Shown here one piece after another: positions 48,601 through 60,965 of a stretch of DNA of 64,000 nt; within the stretch, counting starts at the first letter, position 1, and every line of letters starts with the position of its first letter. The position numbers and the translations under genes are program-made. The DNA lies in NCBI RefSeq assembly GCF_037975245.1, contig NC_092563.1, positions 19,174,094 to 19,238,093 on the forward strand. Direction: 5' to 3'. Below the pieces are notes generated by a model. It did not search any database and had not been told where the DNA came from. It saw only the letters and a program-made list of their open reading frames with translations. Origin of the DNA: Apostichopus japonicus (lineage: Eukaryota; Echinodermata; Holothuroidea; Aspidochirotida; Stichopodidae).

Positions 48601-50525
48601 AATATGCTAGATGTTCAAATATGGTCACCTTTGGTCAAAATGTTTAAACTGGGTTTATTACAACCTTCTAGGTAATTATCCTCACTGGGATATTCAGTCA
48701 TCTTGTGTGTTCCTTAAAAAATGCCTGAGAACAATTTTGAGAGTCAAGACCTCCAGGAAAATACTTTTTGAAAACTTCTAGAAATTATAGCGTGTCAAAA
48801 TTTGGGGCCTATACTGACTACCTTAAAACGTCTGTCAGCGAGTACACATGCTGTAAATACATTGATTAACATATATGGGCATTCCAAAGTTACTTTAGTG
48901 AAATTTTTTCTATATCTTCTATAAATATTCTTTTGTTCTGAGGCAAAAAGGAAGAAATGAGCGATGCAACTATTTTCATCTATTTGATATTGATTTTTCT
49001 TTGGCTTAATTCCTTACCTCAGGTGTACATTTATAATGATAGAGTGGTATCCAGAGGGGTCAGACCTAACCTTGTGGACCTCTTCAAAGAAGCCTCTGTG
49101 CAGTTTGAAAATAAAGTGAGTGATTTTAACTCACATAACAATTAAGAAAAGAGTATTTTAAAACAACTTCTCAGTTATTTTTATTTATTTATTGTTGATT
49201 TATTTTTTTATAAAACTCTTACATGGAATTGTTGTTGTGAGTTATTTTCATATTCTTATATTCTGGATGATTAAAGTTAATACCATCTCAATGTTATCTA
49301 TTTACCTCGTACCATGGCAGTTTGCTTCACGGATTTGGAAAAGAACAAATTAAGAAGAAATATTAAATTTAATGCTTCTTTTCTGTTGTCTGAAGAGATC
49401 ATTTGCTCTTCTTTTTTTCCTTTCATACATGTAGTGTCTTCATCATATTGTTTATCTGGCTAGTAACTGATTCAACCATATCTCAAAGTAGATCAATTAA
49501 ATTTCTTTGCTTCTCAATGGCTGCTTACTTTTGTTCGCTTTGTTTATTTTTGTTGTTATTAACCGGTGTGAGTTTGTTAGCTTGTGACTGGTCAGCTAGT
49601 GTAGTAGTTGTTTGTTTCTAGGTTTTGTTTTGAATGGCCATATCTGTACCGTTCCTTTCATAATTTATAATGTTACAACGACTGGCCTCTTGCTTACTTT
49701 GTTTATTTTGCTTGTTCTTAACCGGTGTTAGTTTGTAACTGGTCAGCTAGGGTAGAAGTTGTTTGTGTCTGTCTTGTTGATCCTTGTTTGCTAGATTTTG
49801 TTTAAAATGACCATATCTGTACTGTTCCCTTCTTCCATAGAATGTTACAGAGTTATGGACCATGGTTGGTGAGATGTCTTCAGTACCGGCCTGTGAGGGA
49901 TCTGATGTAGCTGACACCCGTAGTACATCCAGGGTACAGGCCAGTCTGATAGCACAAGCAAGGGGTTTCCTTGAAAGCTGGTAACAATTTTAGTCCTCTT
50001 CTCTGTAAGAGTCATGTGAGGGTTTAAAAACCTGCCTTTTTTTCCCAGAAATATCAATGTCAATGTTGGACAGTTAAATAGTGAGATAACAGTCAAGTTA
50101 GAAGACATTAAATGTCTCAATTGGTCTCTTCAGTTGTCAGGTGATAGTTGTTTAATACACTTCCACATCAGTGTCCAGTGAGGCATGAGCTCTAAGGGAA
50201 GCTGGTACCTGCAGCCACCCAAATTGCCACCCCCTCCAACGCCTTCCTCCCACAACACACAGATATTGATATAACTAATCATTTTGTCACCATAGAATTG
50301 TAATCGAACTTCCTACTCTGGATTATATTACGTCTCAAAACCATTGTAAATGCTTTATATTGAATTTCTTTCTGATCCCTTACTTTTTTCAGTTATGTGG
50401 AATACATCAGAAACATTGTGAGTTCCAACATGAGGCAGGCCATGTTAGGAGGTATACCAGGAACTTATCCTCTGGTCCAAGCCTTCCTGAAAATCAAATT
50501 ACCAGTCCAGCTGCCTGGACTAGAG
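45642..50525 (+). other. NUP93: NUP93 coding exons 1-7 (residues 1-312)
   Basis: Exons: 1, 45642-45823; 2, 46238-46355; 3, 46876-46938; 4, 47955-48161; 5, 49023-49115; 6, 49841-49980; 7, 50393-50525. They encode the N-terminal linker and the start of the solenoid. Exon 6 ([12 protein letters not shown] onward) is the least conserved against my memory of the human protein. Its acceptor is duplicated upstream, and the exon 7 donor is repeated downstream. Confidence 0.92.
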
Positions 50526-53500
50526 GTATCCATTTAATCCATTATTTATATATTAATATGTAATGAATGGTCCTACTGCCTGGACAATGGGTACCCAAGC
50601 TCAGTATCAAATTACCAGTCCAGTCGCCTGGACAAGAGGAATCCATATTATACATTATTGTGTATTAACATTAAATTATTATTCTTACTGCCTGGACTAA
50701 AGGTACCCAAGCTCAATATCAAATTACCAGTCCAGCTGCCTGGACTAGAGGTATCCATTTTATGTGTTGTTATTGTATATTAATATTAAATTAACGGTCC
50801 TACTGCCTGTAGTAGAAGTACCCAAGTTCAATATCAGATTACCAGATCAGCTGCCTGGACTAGAGGTATCCAAGTTATACAGTATTGTATATTAATATTA
50901 AATTTCCACTCCTACTGCCTGCAGTGCCTGGATTAGAAGGAACCCAAGTTCAACATCAAATTACCAATCCAGCTGTTTGGCCTAGTAGATAGGGAATATA
51001 GTCAATCAGTCGGGTTTCTGAGTTTGGTTCATTGCAATCTTATCTTGAGTAATCTAGGCAGGTTGGGCACAAGTGTTGACCAAAACACAGAAATCTGCTC
51101 TCAGATATTTCTGAAACAATTATGTGGCTTGAATTACAATTTACCAAATTTTCACAGGTAACGGAGATGATTTTATCTTTTACGTAATAATCCATTTCCA
51201 ATTTTTTTTTCTTCTTACAGGATGGTGAAGTGGACAACCTTCCGATATGGCCAATAATTTACTACTGTCTGAGGTGCGGCGATCTGGATGCCATAGCAAC
51301 AGCTGTGCGGAGTGCTTCGTAAGTGCTTCTGTTATCAAACAAGTTGTCCTTTACTGACCTGTGTTCATACATAGTCTGCATGATGTTTGTTGCTTTACTT
51401 AAGCTTTTCATCACAAATACCTAAAGATTGATATGGGGTATTGCTAACCTAAAACCTTGCCGTTTGGTTTGAAAACAGTGTGGCACCTCCTGTTCAGAGC
51501 AGAGATGGCTCAAGCCCAGGGTAGTGGTACTTAAAACTCCTGTTTAGTGTTTACTATGGTACAAGCACTTTTTCAGTAGAAGTCACATATAATGGGGGTA
51601 TTAACACCCTTGTTTTAGTGTGGTAGTTTATCCTGTCTATGACTGTAGAGGCTCCAGTCTAAGTTGTAGTAGCACACTTTTAGTCAAAGTACCACACTTA
51701 ACTGGGATATTGACACTCTTGTATATTTTATAAGCAGGTCATATTTATCAATATAAATAAAACTGTTAGCAAACTGCTTACCAACTAGAGAGCCTGTGTA
51801 AGAGAATGTGTAAAAGTAAATTGGCCTGACGTTTCGATCATAGCAGGTCATATTTATAGTAGTATAGGCTCTTGATTAGAGAAGGTAGGTGCATCACCTT
51901 TAGAGTAACAGTGCCACTTGCTGGGTTAGCAACACTTGAGTTTATTGTAGTAGCATTTCCAGTCTAGTGTAGCAATGCCATCTGTGTTCTTTATCTGCAT
52001 TCCATAGCATACAGCAGTAACATGCTCTAAGTCTGCAAGAGCCACTGTCTTACGCCATGTAAATGTTTACCATTAGGCTGTAGAAAGTATCCAAATGTTG
52101 TTCAAAGGGATACTTTTTAGTCTTTAACGTATCATTGTGCAGTTGTGTTTATTCAAGAAAGTCAAGGTTGTGTAAATTCAAATTTTATGTTAACAACCGA
52201 TTTAGTAACACCAGTATTAAACCAGCATTGTTGCCCTTTAAGAAGACAATACAATTTTTAGTAAGAAACCATTGACAGTTTTCTTGTTTTTAAAGTGGCA
52301 AAAGTAAGATATATGAAAATCAAAATTCCTCTTGGAGGGCAGATTTGCTACCTTAAAATGATTTGAATCAGTGAAACAGTCTTCAAGAAGCTTTAAACAA
52401 TTTAGAAAGATACTGTCTCAGATGATAAATAGCCTAAAACATAGATATTATTATGTCAATCTAACTAATATTTATCCTTTTGATCAACAGACAAGATTTA
52501 GGAGAGTTTGAAGAATTTCTACAAGAGTACATGGAGAATGAAGACAGAAGGTAATATATTCATGAACTTGAAATATCATAAGAACTGTGACTCTTTAGAA
52601 ACCTTTGGAGGTTTTTTTTATGCTAGCCAGTATCGAAATCCCCATTTGACATAGCTTATTTAATTCGACTCATCAAGTTTCAATTCAGAATTCATATTCT
52701 GAATTGAAACTTGATGAGTCGAACTAAGACTCAAATATATTAAACATTTATAATTTGCTTTTCTCATGCACTTATAAAGTAATGATACTTTATAGGTTTA
52801 GAATTTTTTTTCTTTCTCTTTTCCTGCTCCCCTACCTTTTTTCTTTGTTGATATTTGTTTTCTTGTTCCTTTAATACTTTTGACCTCATGATCATTCTGA
52901 GAATGAAGTGCTCAAGTTGTGTCTCCATTATTTCAGTCTGGTAATATTTCTCACATCACCCTTAAAGATTGTCCAGATTCCATGTTGTGTTTCTTCTCGC
53001 TATTGTGGTTTGTAAATCTATAACAATGGTGCCCTTTGTTTGTTTGTTTCCTCAGGCTCTCTCCAGGAATAGAAACCAAGCTGAGGTTACATTACAGGAG
53101 AGCTGTCAGAAACAGTTCTGATCCATTCAAGAGGTAAGAGGACTTCAGTAAATATAGAGAAAATAAATAAAACAGCTTAAAATATAAGTGAACCACTTTT
53201 GATATTTAGCTACTGAGGAAAAGTATGATGCAAATAGAACCATTATTTCACCTTCAGTTCTGATTTTGTTTGGTCTTTTTTGACTTAATTTACTGATGGC
53301 TTGCCATGGTACATGCTTAGGTTTTCACAACCAGACAGACTTATGTGATAATCTAATCAAAATTAATAATGAAACCATAGCTAAAATTATTGATCACTTT
53401 TTATGTCTGAAAATTTGTTTTTGTTTACTAATAACACCAGTACAGTATATTTTAAATGTTAAATTCACTAGTTTAAATTTTTTTTATTTACATTTTGATT

Positions 53501-56500
53501 TCAGAGCTGTGTACTGCATCATGGGTAAATGTGACATCAGCGATAACCATGTTGAGATTTGTGACAAGACAGAAGACTATCTTTGGCTAAAGGTGAGATG
53601 ACCTCTCTGTATCTTATATCATAAAACTGATTCAATTCCCATCAGTCTGTGTAGTCACTGTTTACTTTAACTGTAATGAATCTTAAAAAGCAAGATTTTT
53701 TTTTGGGGGGGGGGGTCACATTTTGCCATACTAAGACAGTCATTTGCTTACTTCTTAGAACTAAAAGATAAGAAAATTGGGATTGCAGCCTTTGAAGCTA
53801 GTAGAAGTCTTAATTATAATTCTGAAAACTTCCTACAAATATGACAGCATATTTAGTGTAGAAGTTCAAAAGCTCTTCACCAATGTGTGACCCAAAGGAG
53901 TGAACCATTGTAGCAACAGTGAAGAATTTAGTGCTCGAATCTTGTATAGCACTTCTGAAGCTTAAGCGTCGTAAATATAACTGCTGATTATTATTATTAT
54001 CTCTACCCCTTTGTATGAAAACTAACACACCTGTTCATTGTGAAGTAATTAACTCTGAATATTTGACAATACTTTAGTTGATCTAATACTGGATAATAAT
54101 TTCATTCTCACCCACAGCTCTGCCAGGTGTCCTTCCAGGACAAAACTCCCAGCTCTAGTCCCTCTGACCACCTCTCCTTACAGACCCTCCAGGTCACCCT
54201 CTGTGAGGAATACGGAGAGTCACACTTCAGCGCCCATCTCAATCCATTCCTCTATTTTAAAGTCCTCTTCCTGTCAGCTCAATTCGAGGCTGCCATAGAA
54301 TTCTTGTCGCGGACCGACTCGAATCTACGAAGCCACGCCGTTCACGCGGCCATAGCCCTACATGAGTTAGGGTTGCTCATTCTACCAGAAAATACTCAGA
54401 CACCAATTTGTGAGTATTTCTGTCAGATTTATGACTGTTCGAATGGAATTGTGGATTTGTCTGACGTAGTCTCCAATAAAGTAAAATAGGACGATGCATT
54501 TGAGGCCAATCTCAGAATAGCAGTATTTATACCAGTTATCAAAAGTCAAACTCAGTTAACAATATTGTTATGGCTATCCATGTTTCATACATGCAGCCAG
54601 TGATTTTTAAAATGACATCTGTTTATTAGGTAACTTTTTCATAGCCTCCATATGATCATAGTTGTTGTGTGTTAAAGTCTTTTCTTTCTTATTTCCTTCC
54701 CCAGACCCCCCCCCCCCAAAGTTTCCTGCCATTCCAACATGATAGTTATTACAAACTGTTAAAGAAAGAAACTGAATAAAAATATTGTTAAATAAGTAAA
54801 TAACATATAAAAAGGCTTAATTAACCCATGTTACTTTTCTGAAGTTTGGTGTAAAATATTGTTAACATATTCCCAACCCTCATCAGTTTGTATAAATACA
54901 GTTGTTCACAATAAAGACTACCCAACTCAATCTACAGACAGTGAAACTAAAGACACTTACCACACCTGCACACCATACCAATATATAAGGTCACTGTACA
55001 CTGTAGCCCATGCATTCTCCTGTTTCCTTGGCAACACTGTTGATAGTTGCACCAATTTCTTCCTCCATTACAATAATATTCAGAAGAGATTTGTTTATGA
55101 AATATGCTTTGAGTAATTTGTTGTAACATTAATATCAAATTATTTTTTAATATATCCTTTTATCCTTTAGTGAGCAGAAATCCAGAAGATCCCAGCCCTA
55201 TGCAGAGATTAAACTACACTAGACTCATCATTATGTATACAGCTAAGTTTGAGGCAACAGATTCAAGGGAAGCCTTGCAGTATTATTTCCTTCTAAGGTA
55301 AGGCTGTCCAAGTGGTGTTTCCTTTATCCAGAACATTTATTTTTGTCTGCATTTACTCTTAACATCAGTAGAGAATTCATAAATATGGAAACTTGTGAAA
55401 GAGAATTCAGCTGTTGTAAGATGCCACCCAGATTATGGATTAATCTTTTGAGATAAATATTGGAGTCACATTTAGTGAGACTTGGAGAATCTGCCAAATA
55501 TCCCCATTATGATGGTTAACGTATTTATTCCTGTGGTAGTATGGTCACCACATCAAATTAACTATCCTGTTGTACATTTGGCACTTGTGAGTATCAGTAG
55601 TACTAACATGGGGAAGTGCCATTCCTGTATGATAACAATTCAAAAAAATGATAACACAAAATAGGCCAATAAAGTTGATGGTTTATCTCGTAAACAAAAT
55701 AACATTCCCATCTTGTCCATGAACCTTATTATCTGGAATGTTAACCATACCTGAACCCAGAATCTTAACTTTAAGCAGCCTAATTGCTGTATTGATTATC
55801 GACACAAGGAGTTAAACTATGAAATGCTCTTTCTCAATCCTTCAGAAATATTCATGACACTCACGGAAAGAGCTACTTTGTGAAATGTCTCAGTGAACTT
55901 GTGGTGGAGACCAGGGAGTTTGAAACTTTACTAGGGAGGAGAGAGGCAGACGGGTCTCGGAGACAGGGCGCCATCGATAAATTTGGGGTGGATACTCAGA
56001 ACGTGATAGAGACAGTGGCAGACGACACAGAAAACAAAGGACTGTTTGAAGAAGCTGTTAAATTGTATGATCTCGGAGGGGTGAGTCTATGAATGGTGTC
56101 CTGTGCTTTGGTATTGTAAAATATAAAAAAAAAGGGAACGAAAAATACAAATTCAGATATATCTTTGGGTAAGGGTATATAAAAGGTGTTGGTCAGGAGT
56201 TGGATGTTCGTGAATCAGATAAGAATAGAAAACTAGTGAAAATGATACACTATTCATAATTTATAAATTGTAAATTGTTCTTTCCTGAAAAAGTGAAATT
56301 GAAAGTAACATGTGTAGAAAATATCTACAACTTTGCAAGTGAAAATACTTTTAAGATGGGTGTACCATTCTTACATTTACTCTCTTTCATAATTTGAGAG
56401 TTCTCTGTTAACCTTTCACTTTGCAAGTGAAATACCATTAAGGTGGGGGCACCATTCTTACATTTGCTCTCTTTCATAATTTGAGAGTTCTCTGTTAACC

Positions 56501-59500
56501 TTTCACTTTTCAGAACGTCAGTAAAGTATTGGAGATAATGAACCGTCTGCTGAGTCCTTTGGTTTCCATGGCGATGACTCCTCAGTCCAAGAGAGATCGC
56601 CTTCGGAGGCAAGCAGTGGCCCTAGCTGAGAGGTACCAGATGCAAGCTGTGACTGGAAGCAGGGCCAACACCCGTTCCTTCTATCTCCTCCTCGACCTGA
56701 TGACCTTCTTCGACCAGTACCACGCTCAGGAACACGACCAGGCTCTAGAAGTAAGTCTTCACCCGCGTCAGACTGGGTTCACATCTTAGGAAAAGAGGCC
56801 TGATGGAGGGGGGTGGGCGGGCACAGAGTCAATTAGGTGGCCTTGATAAACTTATGTTCATTTTCAAAATGTACCAAAGGCAAAATGAAGACTTCAATAT
56901 GGGGAGCCAGTGATATAGTTGTCATTACACCCCAACTAGCTCTTGACATCCCTGCATATAACCAACTTTATTATAAATTATTCTTGAAGCCATATTGTGT
57001 AGAGTTCAAAGGATCCAACATAAAGTGATAGCAGGCTAGGTATTATTTCATACCTGTTGATAGTTCATCAAACCATCTATCATTTTTATAACTGTTTGTA
57101 GAGGTATATGCAGATTACTGTGTACGACATTCAAACAAGGATCAATGCAAAATTTGAAAAACTTACTTCATTCCTTGTCTGTGTCATCATGGTAAAATCA
57201 AATATCTGAAACTTTTAGCATATTCGATACTTTTTAGTTTCCCTTTAATTCAAGTTCATTTTTTGGAAGGAGTCCCAAATTTTAAGATTGAGCAATACAT
57301 TGCATTCTCCAATTTTTTCTTGGCGATCATTTTTTTTTTTTTTCTTAATCATAATAATTTTTATCAAACACAAATCATGCGATGTTATGGAGCTAAATAT
57401 AACAAGTTACAGTTTAAGTTGGTGACCACAGAATTCCTGGGTTTGAACCATCATTTGAGATCACTTTGAACTGTTGACTTAATTAAATTCTTAATGAACA
57501 ATGTGACTTCTAGAACTGAGAAAAGACTTGTAAAATGATCAATCTTTGAATTATTTTTTTATATGATTTCATGGTAAAATGACATATTACAAATATATAA
57601 ACATTAAATATATTACATTGACTTAGCGCTCTGTTTATCGTACAAGTATACATTTTATGGTTCTTGCCGTACATATTTCTTATTATTCGTACTTTTTTAC
57701 ATCGTCACTTTTATCGCAATGTTTTTATACCATTGTCGATAGCCTACCGGTATTTATTACTCATGCAATATCACTTTTTATATGTGTTTCATCGTTTTGC
57801 GTTTCAATTTCATGTCTGTTTTAGAGCTCTTGTGTTTTGAACAATTTCCATTGTATTTTTATGCATGTGGCTGAATAAACCATCTATCTATCTATCTATA
57901 TGATTTCTAATGCCTATTAGAGTGATTGGGACAATTTTGTTCATAAGTGGCCGTAGACCTTTAACAAGTTTTTTTTTCTTTTTCAGACAATCAACAGACT
58001 CCAAGTAATAGCCTTAACACGTGACACTGTGGACGATCGAGTTACAAGTTTTAAGCAGTACACAGACGAGGTGAGTGACCGATGTTTTTGTATTCTTGAA
58101 CTTCTTTTCATCTGTCTAGGTGACCGTCAAGCTCTATGAAAGGACGTAACCCACAGGGAAGTGGGCTAATCAAGCTGAGCGTTGGTCAGTGTTGCATTTA
58201 TTCTGTATACAGAAGGCTGTACAAACTCAATAGATCATTATGTATAGTTTACAACATATTATCTCCTGGGCAGTAAATTTGATTTTTTTTTTCCCAGGGT
58301 TGGTAACCAAAGTAGGCTTAAACAAAATGTATGCAAAAATCAGCAGTGAAAGATCAGAACTGAATTTCAAAATTTAGGTGCATCAATTTCTTTTACCTTT
58401 TAGCAATACACTGAATAAGAATTAATTTGGCCTCAGTTGCTGGTGGAAATAATAAAAGATAATGAGTGAAAGTATTGTAAAGTAACTACCCAAAATAATT
58501 GGTAAAGATGATATTATATTTGAAATGAGCAACTTTCTTTTATCTCCTTCCTTTTCTAAAAATACTCAAGATTCGTCGGAATCTGCCGGATATTTTACTC
58601 GCCACGATGAACATCCTCTGCTCCAAGTACCGTTCGATTCGTTCAAATACCACTCAGAGTCCCAGAGGTAGGCTTGGATCACGGCCAGAGGACGGGGGTA
58701 AAGAAAGGGTAAGCTACACACGCACACAGTGAATGGTTATCTGATTGAAGGATGTAATTATGAATGGGGATGGTCATTGGGTATCATTTATATTTATTTC
58801 TTTCTTTCCCAATACTTTCCTTCGAATATATTTCAAGTAATTACCAAAGGCTGATCACTTTTTGTTCTTTTTGTTCTTGTTGTTACTATTTGTATTTAGG
58901 TTTTACATTTGTAAAGCATTATGAGCAGCTTCGCTGATTATGCACTATATAAATATTACTTATTATTATCACAAAAACTTCTACGAAACAGTTTGTATGT
59001 TTTGATAAAATCAGTCACCGCTGTAAGATGCTGCTCTCAATGCATTTTCCCTGTCTTTAACTGAAATGTTCCATCTCAATGCTGCAATATCAGAGTTACA
59101 TGTCCCCAGTTTGAGGCAATGATGCAAGTTTAACATTCCAGTAGAGGTCCCAATGCTTTTTGGACAAAAGAGTACCTGCATATGAAAGTTTGCTCATAAC
59201 GAAATGCATAGAGGACACGTTTATCATGTTTCGCACACTCAGTAACTCCTGATGTTTGACCAATGTTTTCGTATGTGCTGCATTTTTGCTGGTAATATAT
59301 ATTTCAATGATATAATATATCCAGTAGTTTTTTAAAATATCATTTGAGCAAGAGAAAAAGGAAGGGTGGCTAAAAAAGCATTTCAGTGCTACTTGGGCTT
59401 GCAATCTTTCAGTTCCTTAGTAGTAAGTAGTAAGTTGAGTATCCGACATGCTCAGTGATTAACCTCCGCCACGTATCACGATCTTGCGCAAGGTTTATTG

Positions 59501-59877
59501 CTTCCTCGAAATTGTTAATATTAACATCCTTAAATTGCGACTTTATTTTTCCTAGCAAGGTAGTCAAGGGCCTTCCTACTGGTTTAGCAGTATGTCTCAG
59601 TGCTTCTCTTAAAGCATTATGATCCATTATCAGTTCCTTGATGATGGATAATATTTTAAAAGACAAAGGTGGATATTTAAACTCCTATGGAAACATTCCT
59701 TTCATTGCTTTATACCCACCTGACATTTTTGTTTTTGTTTGTTTTGCCCTTCCACAGCATCAATCAAGCCTGAGAATGCAAGCCAAGTCACTGATCACAT
59801 TTGCTGGCATGTTGCCATACAGGTTACCAGGAGACACCAATGCTCGTTTAGTTCAGTTGGAAGTGCTCATGAACTAA
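45642..59877 (+). CDS. NUP93: Nucleoporin NUP93, complete, 18 coding exons
   Basis: NUP93 (Nic96 family) is the central linker of the inner ring of the nuclear pore, binding the NUP62 channel complex through its N-terminal region and NUP205/NUP188 and NUP35 through other parts. The spliced product is 830 residues (2493 nt including the stop), against about 819 in human. It matches along its length, from [11 protein letters not shown] at the start through [87 protein letters not shown] and [16 protein letters not shown] to [15 protein letters not shown]. About the first 170 residues are the helical/coiled linker; the rest is alpha-solenoid. The start ATG at 45642 gives the family N-terminus; a second ATG follows nine bases later. 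All introns are GT-AG. It is divergent from SF3B3. Confidence 0.96.
49520..49850 (+). repeat. Two-copy tandem duplication spanning the NUP93 exon 6 acceptor
   Basis: A unit of about 172 bp is present twice. Shared phrases include TTAACCGGTGT, ACTGGTCAGCTAG and CCATATCTGTAC. The second copy ends in the real acceptor ttccatag followed by AATGTTACAG. The first has the degenerate equivalent with AATGTTACA at 49669-49677 but no AG before it. The duplicated unit therefore included the exon start. Confidence 0.8.
50493..50992 (+). repeat. Tandem array copying the NUP93 exon 7 donor
   Basis: Units of 112-122 bp start at 50493, 50606, 50718, 50833 and 50955. The first is the real end of exon 7 (CTGCCTGGACTAGAG) with donor gtatcc. 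The copies at 50718 and 50833 retain GACTAGAG/gtatcc exactly, while those at 50606 and 50955 have lost the GT. Use of a downstream copy would read into an in-frame TAA four codons past the real donor. Confidence 0.9.
51757..51850. repeat. Dispersed repeat fragment (relative of 2688 and 60812)
   Basis: Shares AAACTGTTAGCAAACTGCTT and GGCCTGACGTTTCGATC with the copies near 2690 and 60900. It lies in NUP93 intron 8. Confidence 0.7.
52664..52723 (+). repeat. Perfect 28-bp inverted repeat with 4-nt loop (NUP93 intron 9)
   Basis: The arm at 52664-52691 is the exact reverse complement of 52696-52723. The arm starts TTCGACTCATCAAGTTTCAA. A hairpin this perfect could be a palindromic mobile-element remnant, a small-RNA precursor or an assembly artefact. 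No flanking duplication is clear. Confidence 0.85.
56335..56513 (+). repeat. Two-copy tandem duplication at the NUP93 exon 15 acceptor
   Basis: Units of about 88 bp start at 56335 and 56423. Both contain TTCTCTGTTAACCTTTCACTTT. The second ends in the real acceptor ttcag at 56513; the first has gcaag at the same place. Confidence 0.88.
59420..59616 (-). mobile_element. LINE 3'-end fragment, copy 2 (NUP93 intron 17)
   Basis: Nearly identical to the 3' part of 7623-7921, encoding [12 protein letters not shown] through [10 protein letters not shown]. It is shorter at its 5' end and has the same ACT-rich tail, as expected for independent 5'-truncated insertions of one LINE family. Confidence 0.72.
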
Positions 59878-60811
59878 ACCACGTTTACTTTTAAAGACCC
59901 ATTACAAATAGGTAGATGGATTTGCGATCCATAGCCGGGTAACAAAAGAAAATAGATGGGCATGGATAGTAAGAAGGAGTACCAAGTATTATTCATTGAT
60001 GATACAGAATAGTCACAAGAGCTGTTTTGTTCAATTGTGTCCCTTCATCAGGTTGATGGTGATCGGGAGCAACGCTTACACAGGGTGACACTAACAGAAG
60101 AGGGTTTGATTTGTAATCGAGAAATAAAACTTGGGACCTTAAACGTCCATGGACACATCTTGGCTAGAATAATCGATGTGTATAACTAAGTATAGTTTCT
60201 CCAGCTATCTGAGCGCATATTTAAACTTTTCCGTTCCTCATGAGTAGTAACTGGTCCGATACTTCACAATACAAGCTTAGTAGGATATGCCATGTATGTG
60301 TAAACAAGTTTTATAATTTTTTTTTTGTCACACTCTTTTGCATCTTAAAGTAGGTCATCCAATTATCTGTCGAAGAGTCCATTTGATAAGTGAACTAAAC
60401 AATGGAAAAACTGATGGGAAATAAAATAGAAAAATTCTAAAAAAACAGAGAAATTATTTGCCAGAACTTATGTGAAATGTTTAAAAGAGTGACGTCAGGA
60501 TTACAATCCTCAGGTCGGTCACTGGTTTGAATTTTTTTTTCAAATTTAAAAGTTCATTTTATAAGTAAGGATAATTTGAAAATATTTGACATTAATATAA
60601 AGAAGGTGTTTGACAGTAATGGTTGAAAGTTGTGTTGGTCTCAACAATTTTCAGAAAATCATGTTAAGAAAGTAATACAAGTAGTATGTCTCCTACCTCT
60701 CCTCTTCCCCTGTTGGTTTCTTTCTTTCTTCTCTCCATCCCTTGTCTACTAATCCCCTTACATCCATCTCTTTGTGTTCACCATGCTCATTAACCTGTCT
60801 GTATTCTGTGC
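59878..60811 (+). other. NUP93 3' untranslated region
   Basis: Follows the NUP93 stop. AATAAA hexamers at 60123-60128 and 60419-60424 are candidate polyadenylation signals. No other gene is visible. Confidence 0.4.
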
Positions 60812-60965
60812 ATGTTTTTGTCCCTTCTGTTACTGTTACTTGTCATTTAGCCTTTGAAGAAGATCCTGCTAGGATCGAAACGTCAGGCCAACTTACTTTT
60901 ACACAATCTCTTACACAGGCTCTCTAGTGGATAAGCAGTTTGCTAACAGTTTTAATTTATTTTGA
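60812..60965. repeat. Dispersed repeat, fullest copy
   Basis: Contains TTTTTGTCCCTTCTGTTACT, the core GATCGAAACGTCAGGCC and AAGCAGTTTGCTAACAG. It shares both halves with the inverted copy at 2688-2890 and its end with 51757-51850. Confidence 0.7.

Larger units (their letters stand above)
51221..59877 (+). other. NUP93: NUP93 coding exons 8-18 (residues 313-830)
   Basis: Exons: 8, 51221-51318; 9, 52491-52550; 10, 53056-53133; 11, 53505-53592; 12, 54118-54409; 13, 55171-55297; 14, 55846-56080; 15, 56514-56750; 16, 57987-58070; 17, 58571-58708; 18, 59758-59877 including TAA. They encode the main alpha-solenoid. Exon 17 carries a charged, low-complexity stretch ([15 protein letters not shown]) at the place where human NUP93 has a serine-rich segment. 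The end LVQLEVLMN is the family C-terminus. Confidence 0.92.

Noticed and set aside
49403-49621. Hydrophobic 72-codon frame resembling a membrane protein
   Set aside because: T-rich intronic sequence within the duplicated exon 6 acceptor region; hydrophobicity follows from base composition.
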